Shown here piece by piece: positions 18,725-28,323 of a stretch of 64,000 nucleotides of DNA. The stretch lies in contig NZ_QASA01000001.1 of assembly GCF_003340495.1 (NCBI RefSeq), positions 4,402,001-4,466,000 on the forward strand. The letters are read 5' to 3'. The stretch comes from Adhaeribacter pallidiroseus. GTDB taxonomy: Bacteria > Bacteroidota > Bacteroidia > Cytophagales > Hymenobacteraceae. A program made the position numbers and the translations under genes. Under the pieces are notes generated by a model. The model saw only the letters and a list, made by a program, of their open reading frames with translations. It searched no databases and was not told the origin of the DNA. Positions within the stretch are counted from its first letter, which is position 1. Each line of letters begins with the position of its first letter.

Positions 18725-19024
18725 ATGAAATTACAAATTAATGCTGTTAATTTTGATGCTAGAACCGAACTACAAGACTTTGTTCAACAGAAAATCAATA
18801 AATTGGACACGTTTTACGACCGCATCGTGGAAGGCGAGGTTTTTTTAAAATTAGATAATAATAACCAGATAACGAATAAGATTGTAGAGATAAAATTGTT
18901 TGTTCCGGGCAGTACTTTATTTACTAAAGAAGAAGCTGACTCTTTTGAAACAGCTACCGATAAAGCACTTGATTCGATGACTCGGCAATTGAAGAAGTAT
19001 AAAGATAAGATTACAGCGCATTAA
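18725..19024 (+). CDS. hpf: Ribosome hibernation-promoting factor (HPF/YfiA family)
   Basis: A 99-residue short-form HPF that binds the 30S decoding site in slow growth and silences ribosomes. It shows the beta-alpha-beta-beta-beta-alpha pattern: MKLQINAVNFDARTELQDFVQQKINKL, FLKLDNNN, VEIKLFVPG, and the C-terminal amphipathic helix SFETATDKALDSMTRQLKKYK. The C-terminal dimerisation domain of long HPF is absent. It is 24 bp after the recombinase gene and ends at a strong terminator. Confidence 0.93.
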   Translation: MKLQINAVNFDARTELQDFVQQKINKLDTFYDRIVEGEVFLKLDNNNQITNKIVEIKLFVPGSTLFTKEEADSFETATDKALDSMTRQLKKYKDKITAH

Positions 19025-19039
19025 TTAAAGTTTTATATA

Positions 19040-19079
19040 AAACAAAGCAGGCCGGTAGATTTACCGGCCTGCTTTGTTT
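19040..19079. terminator. Strong bidirectional terminator between hpf and metK
   Basis: A perfect 18-bp stem (AAACAAAGCAGGCCGGTA and its complement) with a 4-nt loop lies in the convergent gap between hpf and metK. T-rich ends on both strands let it serve both genes. Confidence 0.9.
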
Positions 19080-19142
19080 ATGGGTATTACTAGTTAAAAA
19101 ATTAAAAATTTAAAAAAATCTTTTTACTAAGTATTTAATTTT

Positions 19143-20411
19143 CTACAAACCGAAAGCAGCTTTAATCTGGTCTACGTGGTCGAGTTTTTCCCAGGTAAAA
19201 GTTTCGAACTCCCGGATTTCTTTTTGGCCATTTACCTGCACTTCTACTGTTTTAGTGCCCGAAGGCCGGCCCATGTGTCCGTAAGCCGCGGTTTCAGCAA
19301 AGATCGGATTTTGTAAACCAAACCGTTTTACAATGCCATAAGGCCGCATATCAAATACCTGGCTTACTTTTTCCGAGATTTCCCCATCGCTCATTACGTT
19401 ACCTTGGCCGTCTTTTACTTTGGTAGAACCATAGGTGGTAACGTACAAGCCAACCGGCTCAGCTACCCCAATCGCATAAGCTACCTGCACCAGCACCTGA
19501 TCGGCCACGCCGGCAGCTACCAGGTTCTTAGCAATATGGCGGGTAGCGTAAGCCGCCGAGCGGTCTACTTTAGAAGAATCTTTACCTGAGAAAGCTCCCC
19601 CACCGTGCGCGCCTTTGCCGCCGTAGGTATCCACAATAATTTTACGACCCGTTAAGCCGGTATCGCCGTGCGGACCTCCAATCACAAATTTGCCGGTGGG
19701 GTTAATGTGGTAGGTAATGTCTTCCCCGAACAAATCGGCAGTGCGGGTCGGTAGTAACGTTTTTACGCGGGGTATTAAAATATTTAAAACATCGGCTTTA
19801 ATCGTGTCCAGCATTTCCGCTTCCTCGGCAAAGTCATCGTGCTGCGTAGAAATTACAATGGTATCGATTTTTTCCGGTACGTGATTATCACTGTACTTAA
19901 TGGTTACCTGCGATTTAGCATCGGGTCGCAAATACGTCATTTCGTTGCCTTCTTTCCGGATGGCCGCTAATTCTTTCAGGAGTAAATGCGATAACTCCAG
20001 CGCTAAGGGCATGTAAGTGTCGGTTTCGTTGGTAGCATAACCAAACATCATTCCCTGGTCACCGGCACCCTGGTCTTCGGGGTTGGCCCGCTCCACGCCT
20101 TGGTTGATATCGCCGGATTGCTCGTGAATGGCCGATATTACCCCGCAAGCCTCTGAATCAAATTTATATTCGGATTTGGTATAGCCAATTTTCTTAATAA
20201 CATCGCGGGCCACTTTTTGTACATCTACGTACGCCTGGGTTTTTACCTCGCCGCTTAATACTACTAAGCCAGTTGTTACCAGCGTTTCGCAAGCTACCTT
20301 CGATTGCGGATCCTGTTTCAAGAATTCGTCGAGGAGCGCATCGGAGATCTGATCGGCTACCTTATCCGGATGTCCTTCCGATACTGATTCCGAAGTAAAT
20401 AAATAAGCCAT
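19143..20411 (-). CDS. metK: S-adenosylmethionine synthetase
   Basis: MetK joins methionine and ATP to make S-adenosylmethionine. The 422-residue protein has the N-terminal [21 protein letters not shown], with the catalytic His and metal sites, the ATP-binding [12 protein letters not shown] near residue 117, and the glycine-rich [19 protein letters not shown] near residue 270. Length is typical of the Bacteroidota form, which is longer than the E. coli enzyme. It is read alone, convergent with hpf. Confidence 0.97.
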   Translation of the reverse strand: MAYLFTSESVSEGHPDKVADQISDALLDEFLKQDPQSKVACETLVTTGLVVLSGEVKTQAYVDVQKVARDVIKKIGYTKSEYKFDSEACGVISAIHEQSGDINQGVERANPEDQGAGDQGMMFGYATNETDTYMPLALELSHLLLKELAAIRKEGNEMTYLRPDAKSQVTIKYSDNHVPEKIDTIVISTQHDDFAEEAEMLDTIKADVLNILIPRVKTLLPTRTADLFGEDITYHINPTGKFVIGGPHGDTGLTGRKIIVDTYGGKGAHGGGAFSGKDSSKVDRSAAYATRHIAKNLVAAGVADQVLVQVAYAIGVAEPVGLYVTTYGSTKVKDGQGNVMSDGEISEKVSQVFDMRPYGIVKRFGLQNPIFAETAAYGHMGRPSGTKTVEVQVNGQKEIREFETFTWEKLDHVDQIKAAFGL

Positions 20412-20469
20412 ACTTATTACAGTTAATTTTCTTGGTTAAAACAAGTTTTACCGTTTGGCAAAACCGGTG

Positions 20470-20477
20470 CAAAGCTA
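20470..20477 (-). promoter_or_regulatory. Candidate -7 box of metK
   Basis: On the minus strand TAGCTTTG fits the TAnnTTTG consensus and lies about 58 bp before the metK ATG. A matching TTTG at -33 is not seen, so this is a weak call. The leader is too short and lacks the structure of a SAM riboswitch. Confidence 0.35.
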
Positions 20478-20508
20478 AATAAATTTAGTGGAATGGAAAA
20501 TATTATTG

Positions 20509-21201
20509 CTACTGTGAGTCCGGACTGTTTCTTCCATCGTAAATGTTTTTGTTTTTCGGGTATTGCACAATCAGGAAAAACAAGCAACAGCCGCCGAACT
20601 CCAGCAATTCGGCCCGTTTACCCAGTGGGCAAAGGGAGATTAACACGAAAACGAGTAAAAAAGCAATTACCTGGTAACTACGCGGTATGGGAACCCCGGC
20701 TTGGTTGATAAAAGTATAAACGAACGCAGAGCGCTGATAAACATAAGGTAAAACCAGTAAATAGAGTGCCGCAACCAAAATCAGTAGCCGGGAAAAAACC
20801 AGCAGGTTAATACTGTGGCCCCCAACTATTAAATTATGGAAATTGGTTTCGCGTTGCGCATTGTTTTTTTTAAAAAAATCAGAGCTTTCCAGCCCGAGGA
20901 GGCGTTGCCCCCAGCTTAACTCTTCGCCAGCGGCAAAAAAAGAAAAAGCCGCTATTCCCAACAAGGTTACCCCAAATAACCACTTGCGCTTATTATATAA
21001 ATTAAAAAATCTTTTCACAGAAATAACCATAGCAGCTAATAAAGGCAATACGGTCATCCATTCAATAAAGCCATCTTCTACGGCGTAAGTAAATTCAAAC
21101 CAATAAGGATCGGTACGGGAGAGCACAATGCCAAAAAGAATAAGGCCTAATACCAGGTACAAAACAAAAATTTCTACTTTGGTTAGTGCAGTATCGTTCA
21201 T
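20509..21201 (-). CDS. Hypothetical multi-pass membrane protein (230 aa)
   Basis: An integral membrane protein with six or so hydrophobic helices (VEIFVLYLVLGLILFGIVL, WMTVLPLLAAMVI, LFGVTLLGIAAFSFFAAGEELSWGQ and others). The segment AAGEELSWGQRLLG near residue 89 is a strong signature of a conserved family of unknown function. The region ends in a short hydrophilic tail. It lies 97 bp upstream of metK on the same strand, but the metK promoter candidate in between suggests separate control. No function is claimed. Confidence 0.8.
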   Translation of the reverse strand: MNDTALTKVEIFVLYLVLGLILFGIVLSRTDPYWFEFTYAVEDGFIEWMTVLPLLAAMVISVKRFFNLYNKRKWLFGVTLLGIAAFSFFAAGEELSWGQRLLGLESSDFFKKNNAQRETNFHNLIVGGHSINLLVFSRLLILVAALYLLVLPYVYQRSAFVYTFINQAGVPIPRSYQVIAFLLVFVLISLCPLGKRAELLEFGGCCLFFLIVQYPKNKNIYDGRNSPDSQ

Positions 21202-21381
21202 TTAAAAGGTTTTGTTGGCGCAAAGATACTTACCCGGCCTAGTTTTTCATGCTATCTTTTGAATTGTTTTAAAGCCAAATTCTTCTAGACTTAAAAATGG
21301 CAAATAGATAACTAAATAAATTTAGATTGCGTTAAGCGATTGAAAAGGCCTTTACAGCCTGTGACGGAAGGATATTTCAGC

Positions 21382-22191
21382 ATGAAAAATCAGTTTTTAC
21401 TAATAATAGCATTTTTTCAAATTTCATTTACCAGTTTTGGCCAAACCGAATCGCCTTATAAAACCAAGTTTAAAGTAGATGGCCCCATTACGTTGGGCGG
21501 GGTAGCGGCTAGCGGTCTGGGTTTATATTTAATCAGTAATAAAAGCGGCTTGAGCCCGGAAGAAGTAAGTGGCTTAGGTAAAAACAGTGTAAACAAATTC
21601 GACCGTTTTTCGGCGGGCAATTACGATGAAGACGCCAAAAAGCTAAGTAATATTCCTTTGTATAGTTCTTTTGTATTACCACTTGCCTTACTCCTGGATA
21701 AAAAAGTAGTTGGCTCTGCGCCTCAGGTATTTTTACTTTACGGCGAAACTATGGCGATTACAGGTACTTTATATGCTATGACCGCGGGAATAGTTTACCG
21801 GAAAAGGCCGCTGGTTTACGGCGATAAAGCCCCCTTTGCTAAAAGAACCACCAAAAACGCGAACAATTCCTTCTTTGCCGGTCATACGGCGGCTACAGCT
21901 AGTGCTACCTTTTTTGCCGCTAAGGTATTTAACGATTTTAATCCGGATTCGCCCTGGCGGCCAGTAGTTTGGGGAGCCGCTGCCGCTATTCCGGCTTCGG
22001 TAGGCTATTTACGTTTGAAAGCCGGCAAGCATTTTTTAAGCGACAACCTGATTGGTTATGCCGTTGGTTCTACCGTCGGAATACTGGTACCGCACTTGCA
22101 TAAAAAAAGCAACACTTCCGGATTCTCGGTAGTACCGAACTATGACCAGATCGAAGGCAATGGCTTTGCCGTAACTTATTCGTTTAAATAA
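21382..22191 (+). CDS. PAP2-family phosphatase
   Basis: A secreted or membrane-associated type-2 phosphatidic-acid phosphatase domain protein. The start at 21382 gives a clean signal peptide (MKNQFLLIIAFFQISFTSFGQ); an upstream ATG at 21340 would add 14 unlikely residues. PAP2 motifs are visible: KRPLVYG near residue 151, SFFAGHTAATA near residue 175 (the SGH-type motif with catalytic His), and YLRLKAGKHFLSDNLIGY near residue 215 (the R-x5-H-x3-D motif). Likely substrates are lipid phosphates such as undecaprenyl diphosphate. It converges with the GNAT gene. Confidence 0.9.
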   Translation: MKNQFLLIIAFFQISFTSFGQTESPYKTKFKVDGPITLGGVAASGLGLYLISNKSGLSPEEVSGLGKNSVNKFDRFSAGNYDEDAKKLSNIPLYSSFVLPLALLLDKKVVGSAPQVFLLYGETMAITGTLYAMTAGIVYRKRPLVYGDKAPFAKRTTKNANNSFFAGHTAATASATFFAAKVFNDFNPDSPWRPVVWGAAAAIPASVGYLRLKAGKHFLSDNLIGYAVGSTVGILVPHLHKKSNTSGFSVVPNYDQIEGNGFAVTYSFK

Positions 22192-22210
22192 TTTTAAAAA
22201 ATCTTATTTA

Positions 22211-22663
22211 TTACGGCGCCGCGTTGCCGTACGGATGGGTATTTTTAATTTCCATGGCCCGGGTAGGGTCGGCAATTTGGCTAAAACCGAAGGGAGCGTA
22301 CAGCGTATGGGCATCTTTAGTATACAAAGCAAACCGGCGTAAACCTTGCAGTTCCGGATGCGCCACAATAACGCTAATCAGCCATCTCGATAAACCTTGA
22401 CCCCGGTAAGCAGCCAATATAAATACATCGCAGAGCAAAGCAAAGGTAGCATAATCGGTTACTACTCGGGCAAAACCAACTTGTTCGTGCTGGTGATACA
22501 AGCCAAAATTAAAAGAATGCCGGATAGATTTTTCGACGAGTGCTCGCGAAATTTGTTGTGCCCAGTAGGATTCCTGAGTTAAATACCGGTGAATTACTTC
22601 TATATCCAGCTTTCCGGGATCAGTAGAAATAGTAAAGTTACTCAGCAGGTATTCGTCGTACAT
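22211..22663 (-). CDS. GNAT-family N-acetyltransferase
   Basis: A 150-residue GCN5-related acetyltransferase. The acetyl-CoA-binding signature is in LLCDVFILAAYRGQGLSRWL near residue 85 (Q/R-x-x-G-x-G/A form RGQGLS), preceded by the central strand VGFARVVTDYATFALL. Substrate unknown; the sequence resembles the family of small-molecule acetylating GNATs found singly in Bacteroidota. The 3' end is 19 bp from the convergent PAP2 gene. Confidence 0.9.
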   Translation of the reverse strand: MYDEYLLSNFTISTDPGKLDIEVIHRYLTQESYWAQQISRALVEKSIRHSFNFGLYHQHEQVGFARVVTDYATFALLCDVFILAAYRGQGLSRWLISVIVAHPELQGLRRFALYTKDAHTLYAPFGFSQIADPTRAMEIKNTHPYGNAAP

Positions 22664-22772
22664 GTGTTGTTGAACGTAGATGGATTAATAAAGCAAGTAG
22701 ATGCGGGGATTAACTGGTTGTTTTTTAAAATTTTTAATTTTTGGGCGGCCCAAAAGTAAAAGGAGAGCATCT

Positions 22773-25154
22773 TTATTTCAAGTTGGCTTCAAATAATTTA
22801 AAAATACGCTTGTATTCGTCGGTCCAGCTGCTGGGCTCGGTAAAGGCATGATTTTCTACGGGGTAAACGGCTAGTTCCCAGTTTTCTTTTTTGAGTTCGA
22901 TGAGCCGTTGCGTTAACCGGATAATATCCTGAAAATGCACGTTAGTATCTACTAAACCGTGGCACATTAATAAGGCGCCTTTTAAACCGGCGGCATGGTA
23001 AATAGGCGAACTTTTAACATAAGCCGTGGAATCGGTAAAAGGTTCGTTTAAAATAGCCGATGTGTACTCGTGATTGTAATGGGCCCAATCAGTAACGGAG
23101 CGCAAAGCCGCTCCGGCCGCAAAAACATCGGGTTGCGTAAATAAAGCCATTAACGTAATAAAGCCCCCGTAGGAACCGCCGTAAATACCGATCTTTCTGG
23201 GGTTAACCTGGTAATGCTGCACTAAATAAGCGGCTCCATCTACCTGATCGGTAAGGTCTTTGCCGCCCATAAACTGATAAATGCCCGTGCGCACATCACG
23301 GCCATAACCGGCGCTGCCCCGGTAATCCAGGTCCATTACGGTATATCCCTGATCGACCAGAAAATTGTGAAACATGTATTCGCGGTAGTAGTAGCTCCAC
23401 CATTTATGCGCATTTTGTAAATAGCCGGCCCCGTGCACAAAAACAACCGCCGGGCCGTTCGCGATAGCATTGGTAGGGCGATAAATCCGGGCAAATACCT
23501 CGGCGCCATCGCGGGCCTTAAAACTAATTACTTCCGGATCGCGCCATTGATACGCTTTAAATTCGTTGGTGAGCGAGTTCGTAACCTGCCGGGGCTTCGC
23601 ACCAGTCCGGTTAGGCATCACAAATAATTCCCAAGGTTTATTGGTGTAAGAATAGCGAATAGCCAAGGTTTTTTCGTCCGGCGAAAGCGTTACTTCGTGG
23701 TTACCAGCACCAGTAGTAAGTTGTTCGGGTTCGCCGCTGCGCACCGCTAAGCGGTAAAAATGCATTTCCCCCGGATGAACTTTATTTGCCTGGAAATACC
23801 AATTTTTTTTGTCGCGGGTGAGCCGCACCGCTGAAACTTCGTACTTGCCCTTGGTTATTTGCTTTTTTTGGTTGGTGCGGGTATTTACCGTATACACATG
23901 CGAATATCCCGTTTCTTCTGACTGAAACCAAAGTGTTTCGTTATCTCCTAGCCATCCTAAATCGCCGGCTTCGTAGTCAATGCCCGGGCCGTTTAGCCAG
24001 GCTTCGTCGTGCTGGCGGTCTAATACTTTCAACGCGCGGGTACCGGGATTAAACTGCACCAGCCACCGGTCTTTGTTGTCAAAAGAACGTAGTACAAGCA
24101 CAGCATTTTTCCCGTTATCCGACCAAAACGGTCCGAAAAAAGCAACTGGGCGCGGCGTAGTTATTTTCTTTTTGTCTTTTAAAAATGCGGGCTGGTCGGT
24201 AATGCCTTTAATATCTTTAAAAGAGATCTGGTAAGTAGTATCTTTTCCGATGTCGTACAAACCCATTTCGGAAGCGGCTAAAGGAGCACCTACCTTGGTG
24301 CGGGAAGAAATGTCTTCGGTAAAACCGGAAGCGGTAACGTAATCCGGTACAATGGTTTTTTTAACATTTGCCGGGCGCGTAACCAAGCTGTAGCTTACAA
24401 ATTTTCCATCCGGGCTCAGAATTGCATTTTCTACGGTTTTTTCGCCGGTATAAATTGCTTTAGCCTGCTTTTTTTTAAATTTTTTATTTTCCGACTGCTC
24501 TATTTTCTCTTCTTCGGTGCGTTTTTTAATAATATCAAACAAAGCTAACTGTTGTTGCTGCAGCCACTTTTCCTGATCGTTTTTAGTTTCTGTTTTCTTA
24601 GCGCCCGGTAAAAAATTGGTTAGTTGCGTTAACTGGCCCGAACTCAAGTGCAGCGAAAACAAATTAGAATTTTGAGTAAAAACTACCTGCTGTTCATCGC
24701 CGCTAAAAACCGGATTTGCTTCGGGCTCCAAAGTTTTGGTTAACTGACGGCTGGTATTAGTTTTATTATCGTATAAATAAATATCGCCTTCTTTCTCGTA
24801 CACTTTTAACGTGTAAGTCCGGTTGTAGCGGCCATTCGGTGTAGGTAAAAAATCGGCTTCCGGGCGATTTACTTTGGTTGTATTTTCACCAGTCGCCGTT
24901 ACTTTGTAAAGCGAGTCAGCCCGCGCTTTTTCGGGATTCCACTTAAAATAAATAAAACGGCTATCTTCGGACCACGCAATTTCGCTGGGCGAGGTACCGG
25001 TAAACCCGGTGCCCTGCATTATTTTTTCGATGGTTAAACTAGACTTTACCTTTTGGGCCAAACTAGTCCCGGGCACCATTTCAATTACCAGAACGAATAA
25101 AAAAGCAGCCTTATTTTTAAAAAAATTTATGAAAGAAGAGGCAGAACAAAGCAT
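22773..25154 (-). CDS. Secreted S9-family prolyl-oligopeptidase (DPP4-like)
   Basis: A 793-residue exported serine peptidase that cuts short peptides, often after proline. An N-terminal signal segment (AAFLFVLVIEMVPGTSLAQ) precedes a beta-propeller region with a Lys-rich stretch near residues 215-240, then the alpha/beta-hydrolase domain: nucleophile Ser in GIYGGSYGGF near residue 663, Asp in CHGLVDTNVHF near residue 738, His in VENHAFTEP near residue 775. All three triad residues are present. A 67-bp gap separates it from the small membrane protein upstream. Confidence 0.94.
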   Translation of the reverse strand: MLCSASSFINFFKNKAAFLFVLVIEMVPGTSLAQKVKSSLTIEKIMQGTGFTGTSPSEIAWSEDSRFIYFKWNPEKARADSLYKVTATGENTTKVNRPEADFLPTPNGRYNRTYTLKVYEKEGDIYLYDNKTNTSRQLTKTLEPEANPVFSGDEQQVVFTQNSNLFSLHLSSGQLTQLTNFLPGAKKTETKNDQEKWLQQQQLALFDIIKKRTEEEKIEQSENKKFKKKQAKAIYTGEKTVENAILSPDGKFVSYSLVTRPANVKKTIVPDYVTASGFTEDISSRTKVGAPLAASEMGLYDIGKDTTYQISFKDIKGITDQPAFLKDKKKITTPRPVAFFGPFWSDNGKNAVLVLRSFDNKDRWLVQFNPGTRALKVLDRQHDEAWLNGPGIDYEAGDLGWLGDNETLWFQSEETGYSHVYTVNTRTNQKKQITKGKYEVSAVRLTRDKKNWYFQANKVHPGEMHFYRLAVRSGEPEQLTTGAGNHEVTLSPDEKTLAIRYSYTNKPWELFVMPNRTGAKPRQVTNSLTNEFKAYQWRDPEVISFKARDGAEVFARIYRPTNAIANGPAVVFVHGAGYLQNAHKWWSYYYREYMFHNFLVDQGYTVMDLDYRGSAGYGRDVRTGIYQFMGGKDLTDQVDGAAYLVQHYQVNPRKIGIYGGSYGGFITLMALFTQPDVFAAGAALRSVTDWAHYNHEYTSAILNEPFTDSTAYVKSSPIYHAAGLKGALLMCHGLVDTNVHFQDIIRLTQRLIELKKENWELAVYPVENHAFTEPSSWTDEYKRIFKLFEANLK

Positions 25155-25221
25155 AGATCAGAATTAAATAAACAGCAACCACCTAAAAGTTATTTTACCA
25201 GCCACTGCCAGGAAAAAGTAA

Positions 25222-25551
25222 TTAAAATAACCGGCGGCAACAATATCCGGCCCAAGCCGAAAAGCCCCCTACTACTCCACCAATTAATGCTGTAATAAGT
25301 AGCAACAACGTTGGGTTTGGCAAACTAAATAGTTGCCCTACTTTGTTCGTTAAAATACCTGCGGTCCGGAAATGAATAAAAGCACTTAACAATAACCAAC
25401 CTAAGCCAATCCCCAGGAATCCGGTTCCGAATGCCGCCCAACCGTTACGACCTCTCCAGGCAGCTAACCCAAAACTAACGGGTGCCACAATCCACCAGGG
25501 CAAAAAGAATTGTAAAGCAAAAGCAATGATTAGAGTGAGGAGTAATAACAT
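25222..25551 (-). CDS. Hypothetical small membrane protein (109 aa)
   Basis: Three hydrophobic helices are seen (LLLLTLIIAFALQFFLPWW, a central FGTGFLGIGLGWLLL, and LLLLITALIGGVVGGFSAWAG). Gly-rich helices suggest a compact membrane bundle. It lies between the penicillin acylase and the S9 peptidase genes, all on the minus strand, with gaps of 136 and 67 bp. Function unknown. Confidence 0.75.
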   Translation of the reverse strand: MLLLLTLIIAFALQFFLPWWIVAPVSFGLAAWRGRNGWAAFGTGFLGIGLGWLLLSAFIHFRTAGILTNKVGQLFSLPNPTLLLLITALIGGVVGGFSAWAGYCCRRLF

Positions 25552-25687
25552 TTTTTAAATTTTTTATTTGAGAACTGCTTTACTTGGAACTGGTTCCGGT
25601 CTCCGGGATAGAGTGCTTCCGGATTGGCTACTTTCAAGTTTACCTCGGGACCAACAAGTTCCGGTGGGCTTTAAGCTTACAAAAACT

Positions 25688-28123
25688 TTATTTTTTAACT
25701 AATTGCATTACCAGCATCTTTTCAGCCGCTGGCTCCGTAGCATTTTTCAGAAACTTTAATTTAAATAATTTTCCCTGCCGCCAGGTTTCAATCAGGTTGT
25801 CGTAGTAAAAACTACCCGGATTCCCTGATTGTCCTCCCGGATAAACACCATAACCTTGTACTTCGGGACCCAAAGCAACCACCATGCGCCACGAAGGCCC
25901 GTGATGAGCGCCTGTAGCGTTAACAATACCGGCACCGCCGCCAACCAGTATATCATTCCTGCCGAAACCGGGTAGCTTAGCTAAGTGCTGAATATCCGTG
26001 CTTTTTACCTGGGCCCACTGCCATTTATTTCCAACCGGACCATAGCGTTGTTGCAAAGAATCTACTGCGGCCTGAAAAGTAATTGTTGCCAGTTGATTTA
26101 GTGTTTCTTTCGCCGGTGTAGTACGATTATCAAACCAGTAGGCTTGTGGCTCCTTTAAAATCAGTTCCATGGTACGGTCGCGACTGGGATAACGTAATTG
26201 CACCGTCGGGCTGTTGCCAAAATCATCTTCCCAGATGGCCCGGTCCAGAGTTGGCCACCATTCCTGAAAAATACTGGGCGCTGTTTCGGTAGCGTTGTTA
26301 AAAAAATGCCAATCAGATAATATTTGAAAAGCCTGCTGCTGCGCTTTATTTAATTTTTCTGGTTGTACCGCCGCCAACAGCGCCGGCAAAATAGTTTGTG
26401 CGTGCAGGTTTAGGTTATCGTTTTGCAATAGGCGCATGCTGTCTACGGTTATTTTTTGCATGTGGGCGAGGCGCTGGTTAATCCGGATGCCCCGTTGCGC
26501 CGGAGCAAACTGCCAGTTAAGGTAATAAGGATACTCCTTAGGATCAGCGGAGAATTGGTTGGCCGAACTCACAAAACCCCGGGGTGGATTTACAACGTGG
26601 GGATTATGTGCCCGCGGAATCCAACCTTGCCAGTCATAGGCCGGATCAGTGCCATCCAGAATAAATTTACCTTGGTCAGGCCATTTCAGCGGGAATTTAC
26701 CATTAGGCCATATCGCAATGGTATTGGTTATATCGGCGTAAATAAAATTTTGCGCGGGTGCCGTGTAATGGGTTAATGCTTGTTGGTAATCGGTGTAGTT
26801 TTTGGCGCGGTTTAGCAAATAAAACGTAAGAATTTCGTTCGATGGCTCATGGGCTACCCAGCGCATGGCATGTTTTACTGGGGTTTGTTTGTTAAAAACC
26901 TGTTCTGCTTGGTCGTATACAATCGGCCCGTGGTGGGTATACAATACGGTATCGAACACCGAAGCCGCCCCTTTTATTTTAATTTCTTCGCTTACTTTCC
27001 GGATGGGCTTCCATTGGTTCGCGTGCCAATATTGCTGCTGCAACTTATTTTTAAATTTTAGCTCGTACCAGTCCATTACGTCGGCATCAACGTTAGTTAC
27101 GCCCCAGCTTACTTGTTCGTTAAAGCCAATTATTACATTGGGCGCTCCTGGCAGCGAAACTCCGTATACATTCATCTCGGGAGTTACCAATTGTATTTGG
27201 TACCAGATAGAAGGTAAACTTAAATTAAGATGGGGATCGTTGGCGAGCAGCGGATAACCCGTAGCTGATTTTGATGCGGCAACCGCCCAGTTATTACTAC
27301 CTAGCTCCGGGTTAGGTTCCCGTTGTACCTGATTTTCTGCTTGGCTGGCCATAAAGAGCGTTGGTTTGGGTGGAATAGGCAGAGGTTTAAAATCCAACGG
27401 CGTTCCGGGAGGTACAATAGGATCTTCGCGGAAAGGGTAATCCGGAAATAAATTCTTAGTTACGCTTGGCCCATATTTACGCAAAATATTAGTCAGGCGC
27501 AGATCGTCGCTCCCACCCGCCAGATCGTACGCCATTATTTTCAGCAGCAACGCGCATTTTAAGGGAGTCCAAGGTTCGGGCGCATAATTGAGCAACTTAT
27601 ATTCTAACGGAAAATTTTTCGGTTTTAACTGCTGAATGTAAGCATTTATACCCGCGGTAAAAGCTTCCAGCATCTGGCGCGACCGCGGATCAGCGAGCAT
27701 GGCTTTTAACGCTTGTTGCGCCCCGTACACCATTCCCATCCGCCGCTGAAACCGGTCCATTTCCAGAGTTCTGGCACCAATAATTTCAGACAGCCGTCCA
27801 GCCGCCGCGTGGGTCTGAAATTCCATTTGCCACAGCCGGTCTTTAGCCGTTACATATCCTTGGGCAAAGTACACATCGTAATTGTTCTGCGCAAAAATAT
27901 GAGGCACGCGGTTATCGTCGTACAAAACTTTTACGTCGGCTTGCACCCTTGTAACCGGAACCTTTGTAATCAGAGGTCCTTCCTTAGCTTCGGCGTTTTG
28001 CCAAAATCCCGTAAACGGACTCAGAAATTTACCAATGGGTGGCACCATACCAAACGAGGTATTTAAGGCAATAACCAAAGCCAGGCTTACTCCTACACTT
28101 ACAAGGGCCAAAAATATTTTCAT
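25688..28123 (-). CDS. Penicillin acylase family protein
   Basis: An N-terminal-nucleophile hydrolase (peptidase S45 family) of about 810 residues that matures by self-cleavage into two chains and hydrolyses amides such as acyl-homoserine lactones or beta-lactam side chains. The N-terminus (MKIFLALVSVGVSLALVIAL) is a signal or anchor; a start five codons upstream (28138) is equally possible. The alpha chain has ADVKVLYDDNRVPHIFAQN. The cleavage site and nucleophile Ser lie in PELGSNNWAVAASKSATG near residue 278, and the beta chain follows with NDPHLNLSLPSIWYQ. Natural substrate not known. Confidence 0.93.
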   Translation of the reverse strand: MKIFLALVSVGVSLALVIALNTSFGMVPPIGKFLSPFTGFWQNAEAKEGPLITKVPVTRVQADVKVLYDDNRVPHIFAQNNYDVYFAQGYVTAKDRLWQMEFQTHAAAGRLSEIIGARTLEMDRFQRRMGMVYGAQQALKAMLADPRSRQMLEAFTAGINAYIQQLKPKNFPLEYKLLNYAPEPWTPLKCALLLKIMAYDLAGGSDDLRLTNILRKYGPSVTKNLFPDYPFREDPIVPPGTPLDFKPLPIPPKPTLFMASQAENQVQREPNPELGSNNWAVAASKSATGYPLLANDPHLNLSLPSIWYQIQLVTPEMNVYGVSLPGAPNVIIGFNEQVSWGVTNVDADVMDWYELKFKNKLQQQYWHANQWKPIRKVSEEIKIKGAASVFDTVLYTHHGPIVYDQAEQVFNKQTPVKHAMRWVAHEPSNEILTFYLLNRAKNYTDYQQALTHYTAPAQNFIYADITNTIAIWPNGKFPLKWPDQGKFILDGTDPAYDWQGWIPRAHNPHVVNPPRGFVSSANQFSADPKEYPYYLNWQFAPAQRGIRINQRLAHMQKITVDSMRLLQNDNLNLHAQTILPALLAAVQPEKLNKAQQQAFQILSDWHFFNNATETAPSIFQEWWPTLDRAIWEDDFGNSPTVQLRYPSRDRTMELILKEPQAYWFDNRTTPAKETLNQLATITFQAAVDSLQQRYGPVGNKWQWAQVKSTDIQHLAKLPGFGRNDILVGGGAGIVNATGAHHGPSWRMVVALGPEVQGYGVYPGGQSGNPGSFYYDNLIETWRQGKLFKLKFLKNATEPAAEKMLVMQLVKK

Positions 28124-28323
28124 GGCAAACAGTTGCATTTAAAATATAGCCGGAAGATAAGCGGATTCTGAAAAATTCAAAAAATTGTTTACAGAAGTAA
28201 TCTAGAAACTAGTTTTTCAATTAAAATCAGCAACTTTTAGCAAAAGAATACTGCCTGCCTGGTAGGCGTTTGGCTATTGGCAAACAACATTTTTTTAAAT
28301 TTTAAGCGTGCTTACCGCCTTAA

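Noticed and set aside
20412-20508. Possible SAM riboswitch ahead of metK
   Set aside because: Leader of about 60 nt has no paired domain or junction typical of any SAM riboswitch class I know.
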